A DNA stretch of 64,000 bases from positions 26,465 through 90,464 of the forward strand of contig CAMVBJ010000011.1 of NCBI GenBank assembly GCA_947165675.1. The letters run 5' to 3'. Positions within the stretch are counted from its first letter, which is position 1. Every line of letters starts with the position of its first letter. Shown here piece by piece: positions 19,487-28,194 of the stretch. Source of the DNA: an uncultured Prevotellaceae bacterium. GTDB lineage: Bacteria; Bacteroidota; Bacteroidia; Bacteroidales; Muribaculaceae. A program made the translations under genes and the position numbers. The notes beneath the pieces were generated by a model. The model ran no database searches. It saw only the letters and a list, made by a program, of their open reading frames with translations, and had not been told where the DNA came from.

Positions 19487-21490
19487 ATGAAGAAACAACA
19501 AGTAATGAAAGAAAGTGCAGTGGCTCCCCGTGGCATGGCACCGCGGGTCAATTGTGAGTCGGCACATCGAGGAGAAGCCGCCGTTGCCGTTAATGTGCGT
19601 GAACAAGAGAACTCGTTGCAGGTGACGGGAGTCCCAATGGCTGTGGGAAAAATAGGGCAGGGTGAGCGTCTGCTGCTCATCGCCGACGGCCATTATGTGA
19701 CATGCAGGCAGCAAGTTGTGATGATCGACAGCGAGACAGTCACAACAGTTGATGGCACTATCGTGAATGCCCATGCCATCGGTAACCTGATAGTCATTGT
19801 CGCCGATAATGGCTTCACCTACTTGTCCTCGACGGGTGGAGGATGGACTGTGATCGACCCGTCTGATGCCATCCCGCAGTTGACGTTCAGTGCCAACTGC
19901 TCCACGTCGAGTGCCGACATCGAGGCCTATACCTTTGCTGAACCCTACAACCAGTGGCGAGCTCCCTTGACCACGGTAGATACCACGGCGTTGGCGCGCA
20001 TGATGAACGCGGCGTGGACGGTGCTTCGTGCCGATGCCCTGGCGGCAGGGCGGCACACGGCACCGATGCTGGTGCGATGGGCGGTACGTCTCAAGGATGG
20101 GACCTACCTGTGGATGAGCGAGCCATGCCGCGTGGGTGACGACACGCTTGCCAACGCATCACGAATCGCCGTTAACGTTACGACCAGCAGCAATGGCTTC
20201 ACGGGAACAGAAGCGGGTCGCCTGACGATGACTCACTACTCGCTCGGGATAACGGTGACGAGTGATATTGCCGCGGACTGGTTGCCGCTGGTCGAGAGCA
20301 TCGATGTGCTGGCGACCGACGAAGCCACGCTGCTTGCTGCCAACCGTTCGCTGGATTACCGCTGCTTGATCCGAACGACAACCCCGCGCGAATATATCCT
20401 CGAAATGGGGTTGACGAGCCGTGGAGCCAGTGCTATAGCAAATCAGTTGGGTAGCTCGCCGTGGCACCTGATTGCCACTGCACCAGCATCACGGCAGATG
20501 TCGGGCAGTGACTTTGTTGCACCGTTGCAGCCGTTGACGATGACCAACGCCCAGTGTGCAGCCGTGGGCATGATGGGCGAGGTTGATGGTGTCGTGTGCT
20601 CGACGGCGGCTGGTGGCCGGTTGTACTGCTGCACGAGCGGCGGTAATGTGATAGCGAGTGTTCCGGGAAATCCCCTGGTCGAGGCTCACCGCCGCCAAGT
20701 GCTGGGCGCGCGACCCCTGGCGTTAGCCGTGGTGACGAGGCCGTTGTATTCGGGTGGTTTCGGGCGCTATCCCGTGTATGTGTTCACTGACGACGGTATC
20801 TATGCCATCCCGCAGAGCAGTGTGGCTGGCACCCTGGGCGAGGCGCGCCTTGTGGACCGCACCGTGATTGCCGCGACCGTGTCGCCCGTCGAGGGCGGTC
20901 GTGACATCTGGTTCGTGTCGAGGCATCGTCACCTGTGCCGCCTGAGTGGAGCGGCATTGAAGGTGCAGGCAAGAGATGTGGACTGTGTGGCGCTGGCCTG
21001 GTGTGATGTGTATAACGAGCTGTGGGTGTTGCCGTCGTCGGGAAATCCTGTCGTGATGATGCCCAGTGGCAGAATGAGCCGCCGCAGCGTCGAGGCAGCC
21101 CAGCTCTATGGTGACCCGTTACATGCCGTGGCGTTGACAGTTGGAGGCACCGTGCTCGATTTAGAGCAGGAACAGTCGGACGTGATGGTTCCCGTGGAGT
21201 GGCGCAGTCACCCCATTCACGTTGACCCGCTCATGGCGCGAGCCGTCAAGCGGGTGGTGTGGCACTTGAGCAGCGATAGCGTGGACTTGACCCTCAAGGT
21301 GACAGGACAACGTGGCATCATGGCCCAGGACTGTGACGTGAGCACCATGAAGGTGAGTGGCGGTGTGGACCAGCCGTTGGCAACGGCGCCGATGGCAATC
21401 AGGGCACGCACGTTGTCGCTTGAGATGACTGGGCAAGCCCGTCCAGGGAGCCTGATATTGCCTGTTTTATTGTACAGTAGCAAGCCATGA
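19487..21490 (+). CDS. Phage-like virion/tail-hub candidate (beta-rich, 667 aa), coupled to terminase
   Basis: No signal peptide; repetitive beta-rich sequence; ATGA overlap with the terminase gene. Function inferred from context. Confidence 0.45.
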   Translation: MKKQQVMKESAVAPRGMAPRVNCESAHRGEAAVAVNVREQENSLQVTGVPMAVGKIGQGERLLLIADGHYVTCRQQVVMIDSETVTTVDGTIVNAHAIGNLIVIVADNGFTYLSSTGGGWTVIDPSDAIPQLTFSANCSTSSADIEAYTFAEPYNQWRAPLTTVDTTALARMMNAAWTVLRADALAAGRHTAPMLVRWAVRLKDGTYLWMSEPCRVGDDTLANASRIAVNVTTSSNGFTGTEAGRLTMTHYSLGITVTSDIAADWLPLVESIDVLATDEATLLAANRSLDYRCLIRTTTPREYILEMGLTSRGASAIANQLGSSPWHLIATAPASRQMSGSDFVAPLQPLTMTNAQCAAVGMMGEVDGVVCSTAAGGRLYCCTSGGNVIASVPGNPLVEAHRRQVLGARPLALAVVTRPLYSGGFGRYPVYVFTDDGIYAIPQSSVAGTLGEARLVDRTVIAATVSPVEGGRDIWFVSRHRHLCRLSGAALKVQARDVDCVALAWCDVYNELWVLPSSGNPVVMMPSGRMSRRSVEAAQLYGDPLHAVALTVGGTVLDLEQEQSDVMVPVEWRSHPIHVDPLMARAVKRVVWHLSSDSVDLTLKVTGQRGIMAQDCDVSTMKVSGGVDQPLATAPMAIRARTLSLEMTGQARPGSLILPVLLYSSKP

Positions 21491-23352
21491 AAGACGAGAA
21501 GATTGATTTTGAGTCGGTTATAGCCGAGAATGAACGCCGGCGTGCAGCGCTGGATCACGACGAATACAACCCGTTGACAGGGGTGGGGTGCTGGGGCGAA
21601 CGCACCGAGGTAGCGGGTGCCCTGGTGCCCCGATTGGTGGTGGAGCGCTGCCCCGATTATGCTACCCTCGATGCGACGTCCCGCGATAAGCTACGGATTG
21701 TCGAGGACTTTGAATTCTGGTGTGCCCGCTGCGTGACCATCAAGGACAAGATGAGGGGGTGCAATGTGCGCTTTACCCTTAACAAGCCGCAACGCCGCCT
21801 GCTGGCCGTCATGGAGAGTCAGCGGGTGGCGGGCCGCCCCATCAGGGTCATACTGCTCAAGGCTCGCCAGTGGGGAGGTTCAACCCTGGTGCAGATGTAC
21901 TTGGCGTGGATGCAGCTGGTGCGGCACAAGGGGTGGGATAGCCTCATCTGTGGCCACTATCAAGCCACGAGCAAGAGCATCAAGCGCATGTACAATCTGT
22001 TGCTGCGCCACTATCCCCGCGAACTGCTCGATGATGAAATGCCACGGTTCACCAAACTCGAGGGTCAACCCAATGTGCAGCAGATTGAGCAGCGCGAGTG
22101 CCTTGTCATCACCGGGACAGCCCGTAGCGAGGATGCAGTGCGCGGCTTTGACATTGCGATGGCTCACTTGAGCGAGGTCGCCTTCTGGAAAGAGAGCAAG
22201 ATGCACAGTCCCGATGCCCTGGTGCGCAGCGTCTGTGGCAGTGTCATCCTGAAGCCAGAGACGGTTATCGTGCTGGAATCGACAGCCGATGGTGTGGGGA
22301 ACTACTTCTATGACGAATGGCTCCGGGCCGAGATGGGGCGTAGTGATAAGGAGCCGGTGTTTGTGCCATGGCATGAAGTGGGCATTTATGCCAAGGAGGT
22401 GGACGACCCCGCGGCATTGTGGAGCGAGATGGACGAGTATGAGCGCACACTATGGCAGGACGGGCTCACGCTCGAACAAATCAACTGGTATCACTACAAG
22501 CGACGTGAGTACCGCAGCCATGACCTGATGATGGCCGAATACCCTGGCAGTGCCAGCGAAGCGTTCACGACGACGGGTAATAACCCGTTTGACCGTGACG
22601 CACTGGACCGGATGGTCAGCGAGAGTGTGATGGATCCCGTGCTGGTGGGAGAGATTCAGGCCGCTGGCTTGAGTGGTCCTGAAGCCAAGCGGGACATCCG
22701 TCTTGTTCCCGAGCGTCATGGCAAACTCAAGGTGTGGGAATTGCCCATGCGGAGTGGACCGATGAGAACCAGGTATATTGTCGTGGTGGATGTCGGCGGC
22801 AAGTGGGAAGGTAGCGACTACTCGGTGATTGCCGTGTTGCGCATGCAGGACGCTGTTCACAAGGAGGCTGTCGTGGCACAGTGGCGTGGACACATCGACC
22901 ACGACATGCTGGCGTGGAAGGCGATGCAGATGGCCGAGTTCTATAACAAGGCGCTGCTCGTCGTCGAGAGTAACACCCTCACCAACGAAGCTGCCCGTGC
23001 GGGAGAGAGCGAGTATATCCTGGAGTCGGTCTATAGGGTATATAACAATGTGTATCAGCGCGGCCGGCGCAAGTTGGGTTTTCACACCAATGTCAAGACC
23101 AAGCGTGCTGCTGTCACGGCACTGATCGCGGCAGTGAGAGTGGGGCGCTACCTGGAGCGTGACATCGAAGCCGTGAACGAGATGCGAGACTATGAAGAGC
23201 GCAACGGGCGCTATGAGGCGCGCGCAGGCAAGCATGACGACATCTTGATGACGAGGGCCATCGGCATGCACGTGCTGGACGAGATCAGAAAACCGCAGCC
23301 GTCTCCCGACCTGTCGCTTGCCAATAATGGGTGGATGGTTTCACCCGTGTGA
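21487..23352 (+). CDS. Phage terminase large subunit-like protein
   Basis: Walker A-like VILLKARQWGGSTLVQMYLAW, HYQATSKSIKRMYN, nuclease-like RYIVVVDVGGKWEGSDYSVIAVL, LLVVESNTLTNEAARAG. Confidence 0.82.
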   Translation: MKDEKIDFESVIAENERRRAALDHDEYNPLTGVGCWGERTEVAGALVPRLVVERCPDYATLDATSRDKLRIVEDFEFWCARCVTIKDKMRGCNVRFTLNKPQRRLLAVMESQRVAGRPIRVILLKARQWGGSTLVQMYLAWMQLVRHKGWDSLICGHYQATSKSIKRMYNLLLRHYPRELLDDEMPRFTKLEGQPNVQQIEQRECLVITGTARSEDAVRGFDIAMAHLSEVAFWKESKMHSPDALVRSVCGSVILKPETVIVLESTADGVGNYFYDEWLRAEMGRSDKEPVFVPWHEVGIYAKEVDDPAALWSEMDEYERTLWQDGLTLEQINWYHYKRREYRSHDLMMAEYPGSASEAFTTTGNNPFDRDALDRMVSESVMDPVLVGEIQAAGLSGPEAKRDIRLVPERHGKLKVWELPMRSGPMRTRYIVVVDVGGKWEGSDYSVIAVLRMQDAVHKEAVVAQWRGHIDHDMLAWKAMQMAEFYNKALLVVESNTLTNEAARAGESEYILESVYRVYNNVYQRGRRKLGFHTNVKTKRAAVTALIAAVRVGRYLERDIEAVNEMRDYEERNGRYEARAGKHDDILMTRAIGMHVLDEIRKPQPSPDLSLANNGWMVSPV

Positions 23353-23370
23353 TGAGGGTAGCCATAATAA

Positions 23371-23535
23371 AAGGCAATGATATAGAAGTTGGCCCATTGG
23401 TGGTATTAACCGCCCTATCGGGCGGGAAATTAAGCAAATTAATTTTAAAATTTAATTTTCTTTTAATTTCCCGTGCGTTAGCACGGTTTGATGCAGAGAC
23501 GTTTCAGCGCAGGGTCAACTGCTATATCGTTTCCT
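23371..23535. repeat. Palindromic MITE-like element family 1, copy B
   Basis: AAGGCAATGATATAGAAGTTGGCCC ... GGGTCAACTGCTATATCGTTTCCT; internal hairpins CCGCCCTATCGGGCGG and CCGTGCGTTAGCACGG. Confidence 0.82.
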
Positions 23536-23595
23536 GATAAAAAACCGCAAGCCGTGATGGGCCTGCGGTTTTTATTTGGGTTTGATAGTAATTTC

Positions 23596-24567
23596 TTACT
23601 TCATCACCTTGCTGGTGCTGGTGGTACCATCGTTGTAGGTGGTCACCTTGATGTTAACACCGTCGAAGGGAACATTGCTCTCCATACCGGCAACGTTGAT
23701 GTACTTCACGTTGTTGATGGTCTTCTCGGCGAGGTTCTCAACTACGCTGGTGCTGCCCCAAACTGCTACGCGGTTATAGAGCTGGAAGCGCTGGCTCTCC
23801 ATGTTACCGCCAGTGCCATAGATGAAGCGATAGTCATTGGGCTCCCAACCGTCGCGAACACCCTCACGGAAACCGAACTCGGTGTTAGCGATGATCATGT
23901 CCTGGTCGAGACGACCCTCGGCCTGATCCTGATTGTCGTTCTGGATGAAGATGCTGAACAAGGGAGCGTCGTCCTTCTTGAGGGCGCCATTAGCCTTGTA
24001 GAGGTTGGCATTCTTTGAAGAGAAGTGGCAACCGATAGCCTTGGTGTTGGAAATTACGATACCATAAACGCGATACTCCTTGCCGTCAACAACCTTGGAC
24101 TGCTTCTCTTGGTAAGCAAAGTCAGAGGTGTTGGGCATACGATCACCCTGCTCGAAGGCAACCTCGTCGCCATCCTCGTTTTCGGTCATGACCATGCGTA
24201 AGCTCATGGGCAGATAAACCTCACACTGCAGTGAGTTATAAGTGATCTCCTTATACAGGTCACCAGCGCTGTTGATTGCGATGGGAGTCAGGGCCTGAAC
24301 CTTGTCGTTGAGATAGATCTCATCATCATCCAGCCAAATCTGAACAGTCTGGAGTCCACCCAGCTTGAATGACAACTGGTTGTCAACTGTTGAGCCGGTG
24401 TTCTCGTAGTCACCACGAACGAAGAGGTGGTCCATGGTGGTCTGACCGATAACTGCGGGCTCGCCCGTGGGCAGCCAAGCCCACTCACCAGTTGCCAAAT
24501 CATCAGCAAAAGCAGAAACGCTCAGCGAAGCTGCTGCAGCAAAAAAGAGTAAGTTTTTAATCTTCAT
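23596..24567 (-). CDS. Secreted protein with a C-terminal tail like the 33-44 kb paralog family
   Basis: Signal peptide MKIKNLLFFAAAASLSVSAFA; tail YINVAGMESNVPFDGVNIKVTTYNDGTTSTSKVMK. Confidence 0.7.
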   Translation of the reverse strand: MKIKNLLFFAAAASLSVSAFADDLATGEWAWLPTGEPAVIGQTTMDHLFVRGDYENTGSTVDNQLSFKLGGLQTVQIWLDDDEIYLNDKVQALTPIAINSAGDLYKEITYNSLQCEVYLPMSLRMVMTENEDGDEVAFEQGDRMPNTSDFAYQEKQSKVVDGKEYRVYGIVISNTKAIGCHFSSKNANLYKANGALKKDDAPLFSIFIQNDNQDQAEGRLDQDMIIANTEFGFREGVRDGWEPNDYRFIYGTGGNMESQRFQLYNRVAVWGSTSVVENLAEKTINNVKYINVAGMESNVPFDGVNIKVTTYNDGTTSTSKVMK

Positions 24568-24976
24568 AATTAAACGAGTTAAATTACTAGTAATAATGTT
24601 AATTAATATTTTTTGTTTTGTAGTTTTAAATCATTGTCATTATTGTGTCTGTCATTCATAGGAATGATAGATACGTTCCATTGCATTTAATAACCTGAAA
24701 ATGAGGAGTATGTGGCAAAATGGCCATAACTCTACCGCTTTTCAGAGTACAATATTACGAACTTTTTTTGAACTGGCAAAATTTTTTTTAAAAATCGATG
24801 AAAAAAATGATGATGAGAGTGTTTCTCATTCATTTCACTTCAACTTGAAGGACTCGCCAGCGAGGGCGGCAAGTTGCCTGAATCGCTTGTACCAGCCGGG
24901 CTTGGCGGGAGGCGTGATGCGCCGGATCCGCGTGCTGGGGCGACGGTTGCCTATGGGTCTCTTGATCATCATGCGG

Positions 24977-25870
24977 TCATGGATTGGCGGTTGTGGTTGT
25001 GGCTTGGCTCTTGCTCGATGACTTGGTGTGGATGGGCAGAGCATAGTAGAAGCCCAACGAGAATCCCAGGGAACTCTTGCGTGGGCCATAACCTGGTATG
25101 AACCAGGGTGATGAATGGCGGTTCTTGCCGTAGTTGAAGATGCCGTGGTAGCGAATCATCCATCCCATTGACAGCTTGTCCCACAGCTTGACCTTGAGTC
25201 CGACGCCAGCCTCGCCCCACAGTGCGTGGGAACGCTCGCCAGTAATGTTGTAGCTGGTTGTCTCTTGCCAGTAGCTGTTGAAGTTAACGACGTTGGTCAC
25301 GTCATAGCCGAAGTTGCTGTAACCCAGCCTTAAACCAACAAGTACCTGGTAGTCAGGGATGCTCTTGAACATGAAGTTGTAGTTCAAGCCCACCTTGACG
25401 TAGGGCGATGGCTTGCCCTTATAGGTGAAGTTCTTGTCGTCGGGCGAAGAATTAGCCCAGCCCAGTCCTAACTCGATGGTGGGCTGCAAGCGGTTCCACA
25501 TGTTCAATGTTGCACTCACGTCGGTGCTGGCATAGGTCTGACCGAATGCCATGAACAGTGGGTCGGCAACATTGAGGCCGACAGTGAGGTCGGTGATGAG
25601 AGGGTAATGCTTGTACACGCGGCGCAGTGAGTCCTTGCGGGCCTCGGCAATGGCGGCGGCGCTGTCTCCACTGATGTATTGCTGGATGATCTTCTCATCG
25701 GTGCCCTTGGGTGGAGGCTTCACTTGGTTGGTCTCGGGCTTGACGGGTGTCACATGGCGCTTGTCAGGCTGCTGACCAGTGGCCGACAGGGCGACAAACA
25801 GGCAGCAGGCCACCAGTAGAAGCGTCCCCTTGAAGGCATTGAGTGGGTATGTCGGCAGGCTCATCATCAT
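24977..25870 (-). CDS. Predicted outer-membrane protein, DUF6048-like
   Basis: Signal peptide, barrel-like sequence (TVGLNVADPLFMAFGQTYASTDVSATLNMWNRLQPTIELGLGWA); adjacent to a DUF6452-like gene. Confidence 0.6.
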   Translation of the reverse strand: MMMSLPTYPLNAFKGTLLLVACCLFVALSATGQQPDKRHVTPVKPETNQVKPPPKGTDEKIIQQYISGDSAAAIAEARKDSLRRVYKHYPLITDLTVGLNVADPLFMAFGQTYASTDVSATLNMWNRLQPTIELGLGWANSSPDDKNFTYKGKPSPYVKVGLNYNFMFKSIPDYQVLVGLRLGYSNFGYDVTNVVNFNSYWQETTSYNITGERSHALWGEAGVGLKVKLWDKLSMGWMIRYHGIFNYGKNRHSSPWFIPGYGPRKSSLGFSLGFYYALPIHTKSSSKSQATTTTANP

Positions 25871-26368
25871 TCAATAGTCTGTGAAGTAGATGCGCAGGGC
25901 AGGGATGGACTTGTTGGTAATCAGTGGCGTGAGCAGCTTGACCGAGTCGATGGCGTTTTCGGTGCATGCCAGGCGCTTGACATCGAAGTTGAACATCGCA
26001 CCGCACTCGGCCGACTGGAAGTACTCAACCGCCTCATATTCAAACGTGAGCGTGTCGATAAACAGTTTCTTCTCACCATCGGGTGAAGCCCAACGCTTGA
26101 CGACAAAGCTTGTCGTGTTGACCGATGCCCGCAGGGGCAGGTAGATCTTGTTGATCGAGCTGGAGTCCACCAGCAGACTGTCGCCGGGGGCACCGATGCC
26201 CATGACGGTGATCCCTGGTATGGTGGCACTCGCATCATTGACGTAGAACTCGGCCAGGGGCAGGCTGCTGCCGTTGTCATAGCAACTGTCGTCGTTGCAC
26301 GAGGTCAGGCTCATCAGCACGATGAACGACAGCAAGTGCAGGGCTGCGATGTGTGACAGGCGGCTCAT
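25871..26368 (-). CDS. Lipoprotein, DUF6452-like
   Basis: Lipobox LTSC; CYDNGSSLPLAEFYVNDA; overlaps the GT2 gene by 4 bp. Confidence 0.6.
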   Translation of the reverse strand: MSRLSHIAALHLLSFIVLMSLTSCNDDSCYDNGSSLPLAEFYVNDASATIPGITVMGIGAPGDSLLVDSSSINKIYLPLRASVNTTSFVVKRWASPDGEKKLFIDTLTFEYEAVEYFQSAECGAMFNFDVKRLACTENAIDSVKLLTPLITNKSIPALRIYFTDY

Positions 26369-27408
26369 TGGGCTTCGACGGTACTGGGTTTGCTCTCAAC
26401 CTGGACGGTGGAGGGCAGGTCATTGACGTGGCGACGGGACTCGATGGCCGTTGGGGCAGAGGTCTCTTCGCCAATCTCATAGTGGTTACGGTCGTTGCTG
26501 TGACGGATGATCAGCTCGCCCAGGAATCCTGCCAGGAACAGCTGGGTGCCAAGCAGCATCGAAGTCAGTGCCAGATAGAAGTAGGGCGATTCGGTTACCA
26601 GCCTGTAGCTGTTGCCGCTGTACATGTTATAAAGCTTGAGCGCTCCCACGACGATGACGGCAAAGAAACCGAGCAAGAACATCAAGCTGCCCAGCAGACC
26701 GAAGAAGTGCATCGGCTTGACACCGAACTTGGCTTGGAACCACAACGTCAACAGGTCGAGGTAACCATTGACAAAGCGATCCAGACCGAACTTGGTCGTT
26801 CCATACTTGCGGGCGCGATGCTTGACCTCCTTCTCGCCGATGCGGTTGAAGCCCGCATTCTTGGCCAGATAGGGCACATAACGGTGCATGTCGCCATAGA
26901 CCTCGATGTGCTTGACGACCTCCTTGCGATAGGCCTTGAGGCCGCAGTTGAAGTCGTGCAGGTTGTGGATGCCGCTCACGCGTCGTGCGGTGGCATTGAA
27001 CAACTTGGTGGGAATCGTCTTGCTCAGCGGATCGTAGCGCTTCTTTTTCCAGCCGCTCACCAGGTCATAGCCGTCCTGGGTGATCATGCGGTAGAGCTCG
27101 GGAATCTCGTCGGGGCTGTCTTGCAGGTCGGCGTCCATGGTGATGATGACATTGCCCTGGGCACGTTCAAATCCCGTGTTCAGAGCCGGCGACTTGCCGT
27201 AGTTGCGTCGGAAGGATACTCCCTTGAGTCGGGGGTTCCTGCTGTTGAGCTCTTTAATGACCTCCCATGAGCCATCGGTACTGCCATCGTTGATAAAGAG
27301 CACCTCGTAGGTGAACTTGTTCTCGTCCATGACACGCTCGATCCACTCGGCCAGCTCGGGCAGTGACTCGGCTTCATTATAAAGAGGTACTACTACTGAA
27401 ATGTCCAT
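26365..27408 (-). CDS. Glycosyltransferase family 2 (DPM1/GtrB-like) with C-terminal TM helices
   Basis: ISVVVPLYNEAESLPELAEWIERVM, VIITMDADLQDSPDEIPELY, SGWKKKRYDPLSKTIPTKLFN. Confidence 0.92.
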   Translation of the reverse strand: MDISVVVPLYNEAESLPELAEWIERVMDENKFTYEVLFINDGSTDGSWEVIKELNSRNPRLKGVSFRRNYGKSPALNTGFERAQGNVIITMDADLQDSPDEIPELYRMITQDGYDLVSGWKKKRYDPLSKTIPTKLFNATARRVSGIHNLHDFNCGLKAYRKEVVKHIEVYGDMHRYVPYLAKNAGFNRIGEKEVKHRARKYGTTKFGLDRFVNGYLDLLTLWFQAKFGVKPMHFFGLLGSLMFLLGFFAVIVVGALKLYNMYSGNSYRLVTESPYFYLALTSMLLGTQLFLAGFLGELIIRHSNDRNHYEIGEETSAPTAIESRRHVNDLPSTVQVESKPSTVEAQ

Positions 27409-27458
27409 TATTGATATTGTTGATTGTGTTGTGATCTTGACCGTGAAATGATTAAACT

Positions 27459-27995
27459 CTACCTGTGGCTCTTGAGGCGGCGCTGGGCAATCAACGCGGT
27501 GATGGCACTCGTGATTGAGCCGAAGAACGTGGCGAACCAGAAGGCGTTGAACACCGCCTCGATGGGCGAGGGCAGTAGTTTTTCGTCCATCGCACGCTTT
27601 ACCACGCGCAGCATCTCGCTGTCCTGGGTCTGCGGTATTTTACTGTAAGCATCGATGAACATCTGGGCCTGCTCATACATGAAATTGGGCCTGGCATATT
27701 GCAGCACCAGGTAGATGATGAAGCTGGCGATGACCGCCCCGAAGATGAACAACAGGATGCCCAGCATCCATAACCCGGCATACTCGGTGAAGCCGTCATC
27801 CTGGATGAACTTGCGGCGCTGGAAGTAGTACACCACGGCGGGCGTCGCCAGAAAAAGCGTCATGAAAATGATGCTCAACGGCGCGAAGTAGTCGGCAAAG
27901 ATGGATGCCACTCCCATGCACGACAAATACAGGCCGAAGGGCAATCCCCACTCGGCTGCGCACTTGTAGATACTCCTTTTGGGTTCTTGTTCCAT
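27459..27995 (-). CDS. DUF4199-like membrane protein
   Basis: Four TM segments; position next to GT2; pattern FRRRKFIQDDGF-like (QRRKFIQDDGFTEYAGLW). Confidence 0.7.
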   Translation of the reverse strand: MEQEPKRSIYKCAAEWGLPFGLYLSCMGVASIFADYFAPLSIIFMTLFLATPAVVYYFQRRKFIQDDGFTEYAGLWMLGILLFIFGAVIASFIIYLVLQYARPNFMYEQAQMFIDAYSKIPQTQDSEMLRVVKRAMDEKLLPSPIEAVFNAFWFATFFGSITSAITALIAQRRLKSHR

Positions 27996-28005
27996 ATACA
28001 AACTG

Positions 28006-28013
28006 CAAAATTA
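28006..28013 (-). promoter_or_regulatory. -7 box (TAATTTTG) 10 nt before the DUF4199 ATG
   Basis: Minus strand TAATTTTGCAGTTTGTATATGGAA. Confidence 0.45.
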
Positions 28014-28194
28014 CACATTAAAATTGACAAAGCGGTTGCTCGGTGTCAAAAAAAATGCCTATCAGGAAAAAAGAATGCACTTAGGGACTATCAATAATGA
28101 TAGTTGTTGGCAATCGCGACATTTTCTTGCCCCAAAAACTCAATAAATATAAAAAAAATTATACTTTTGCACTACCGTCATTTAATCGACATCA

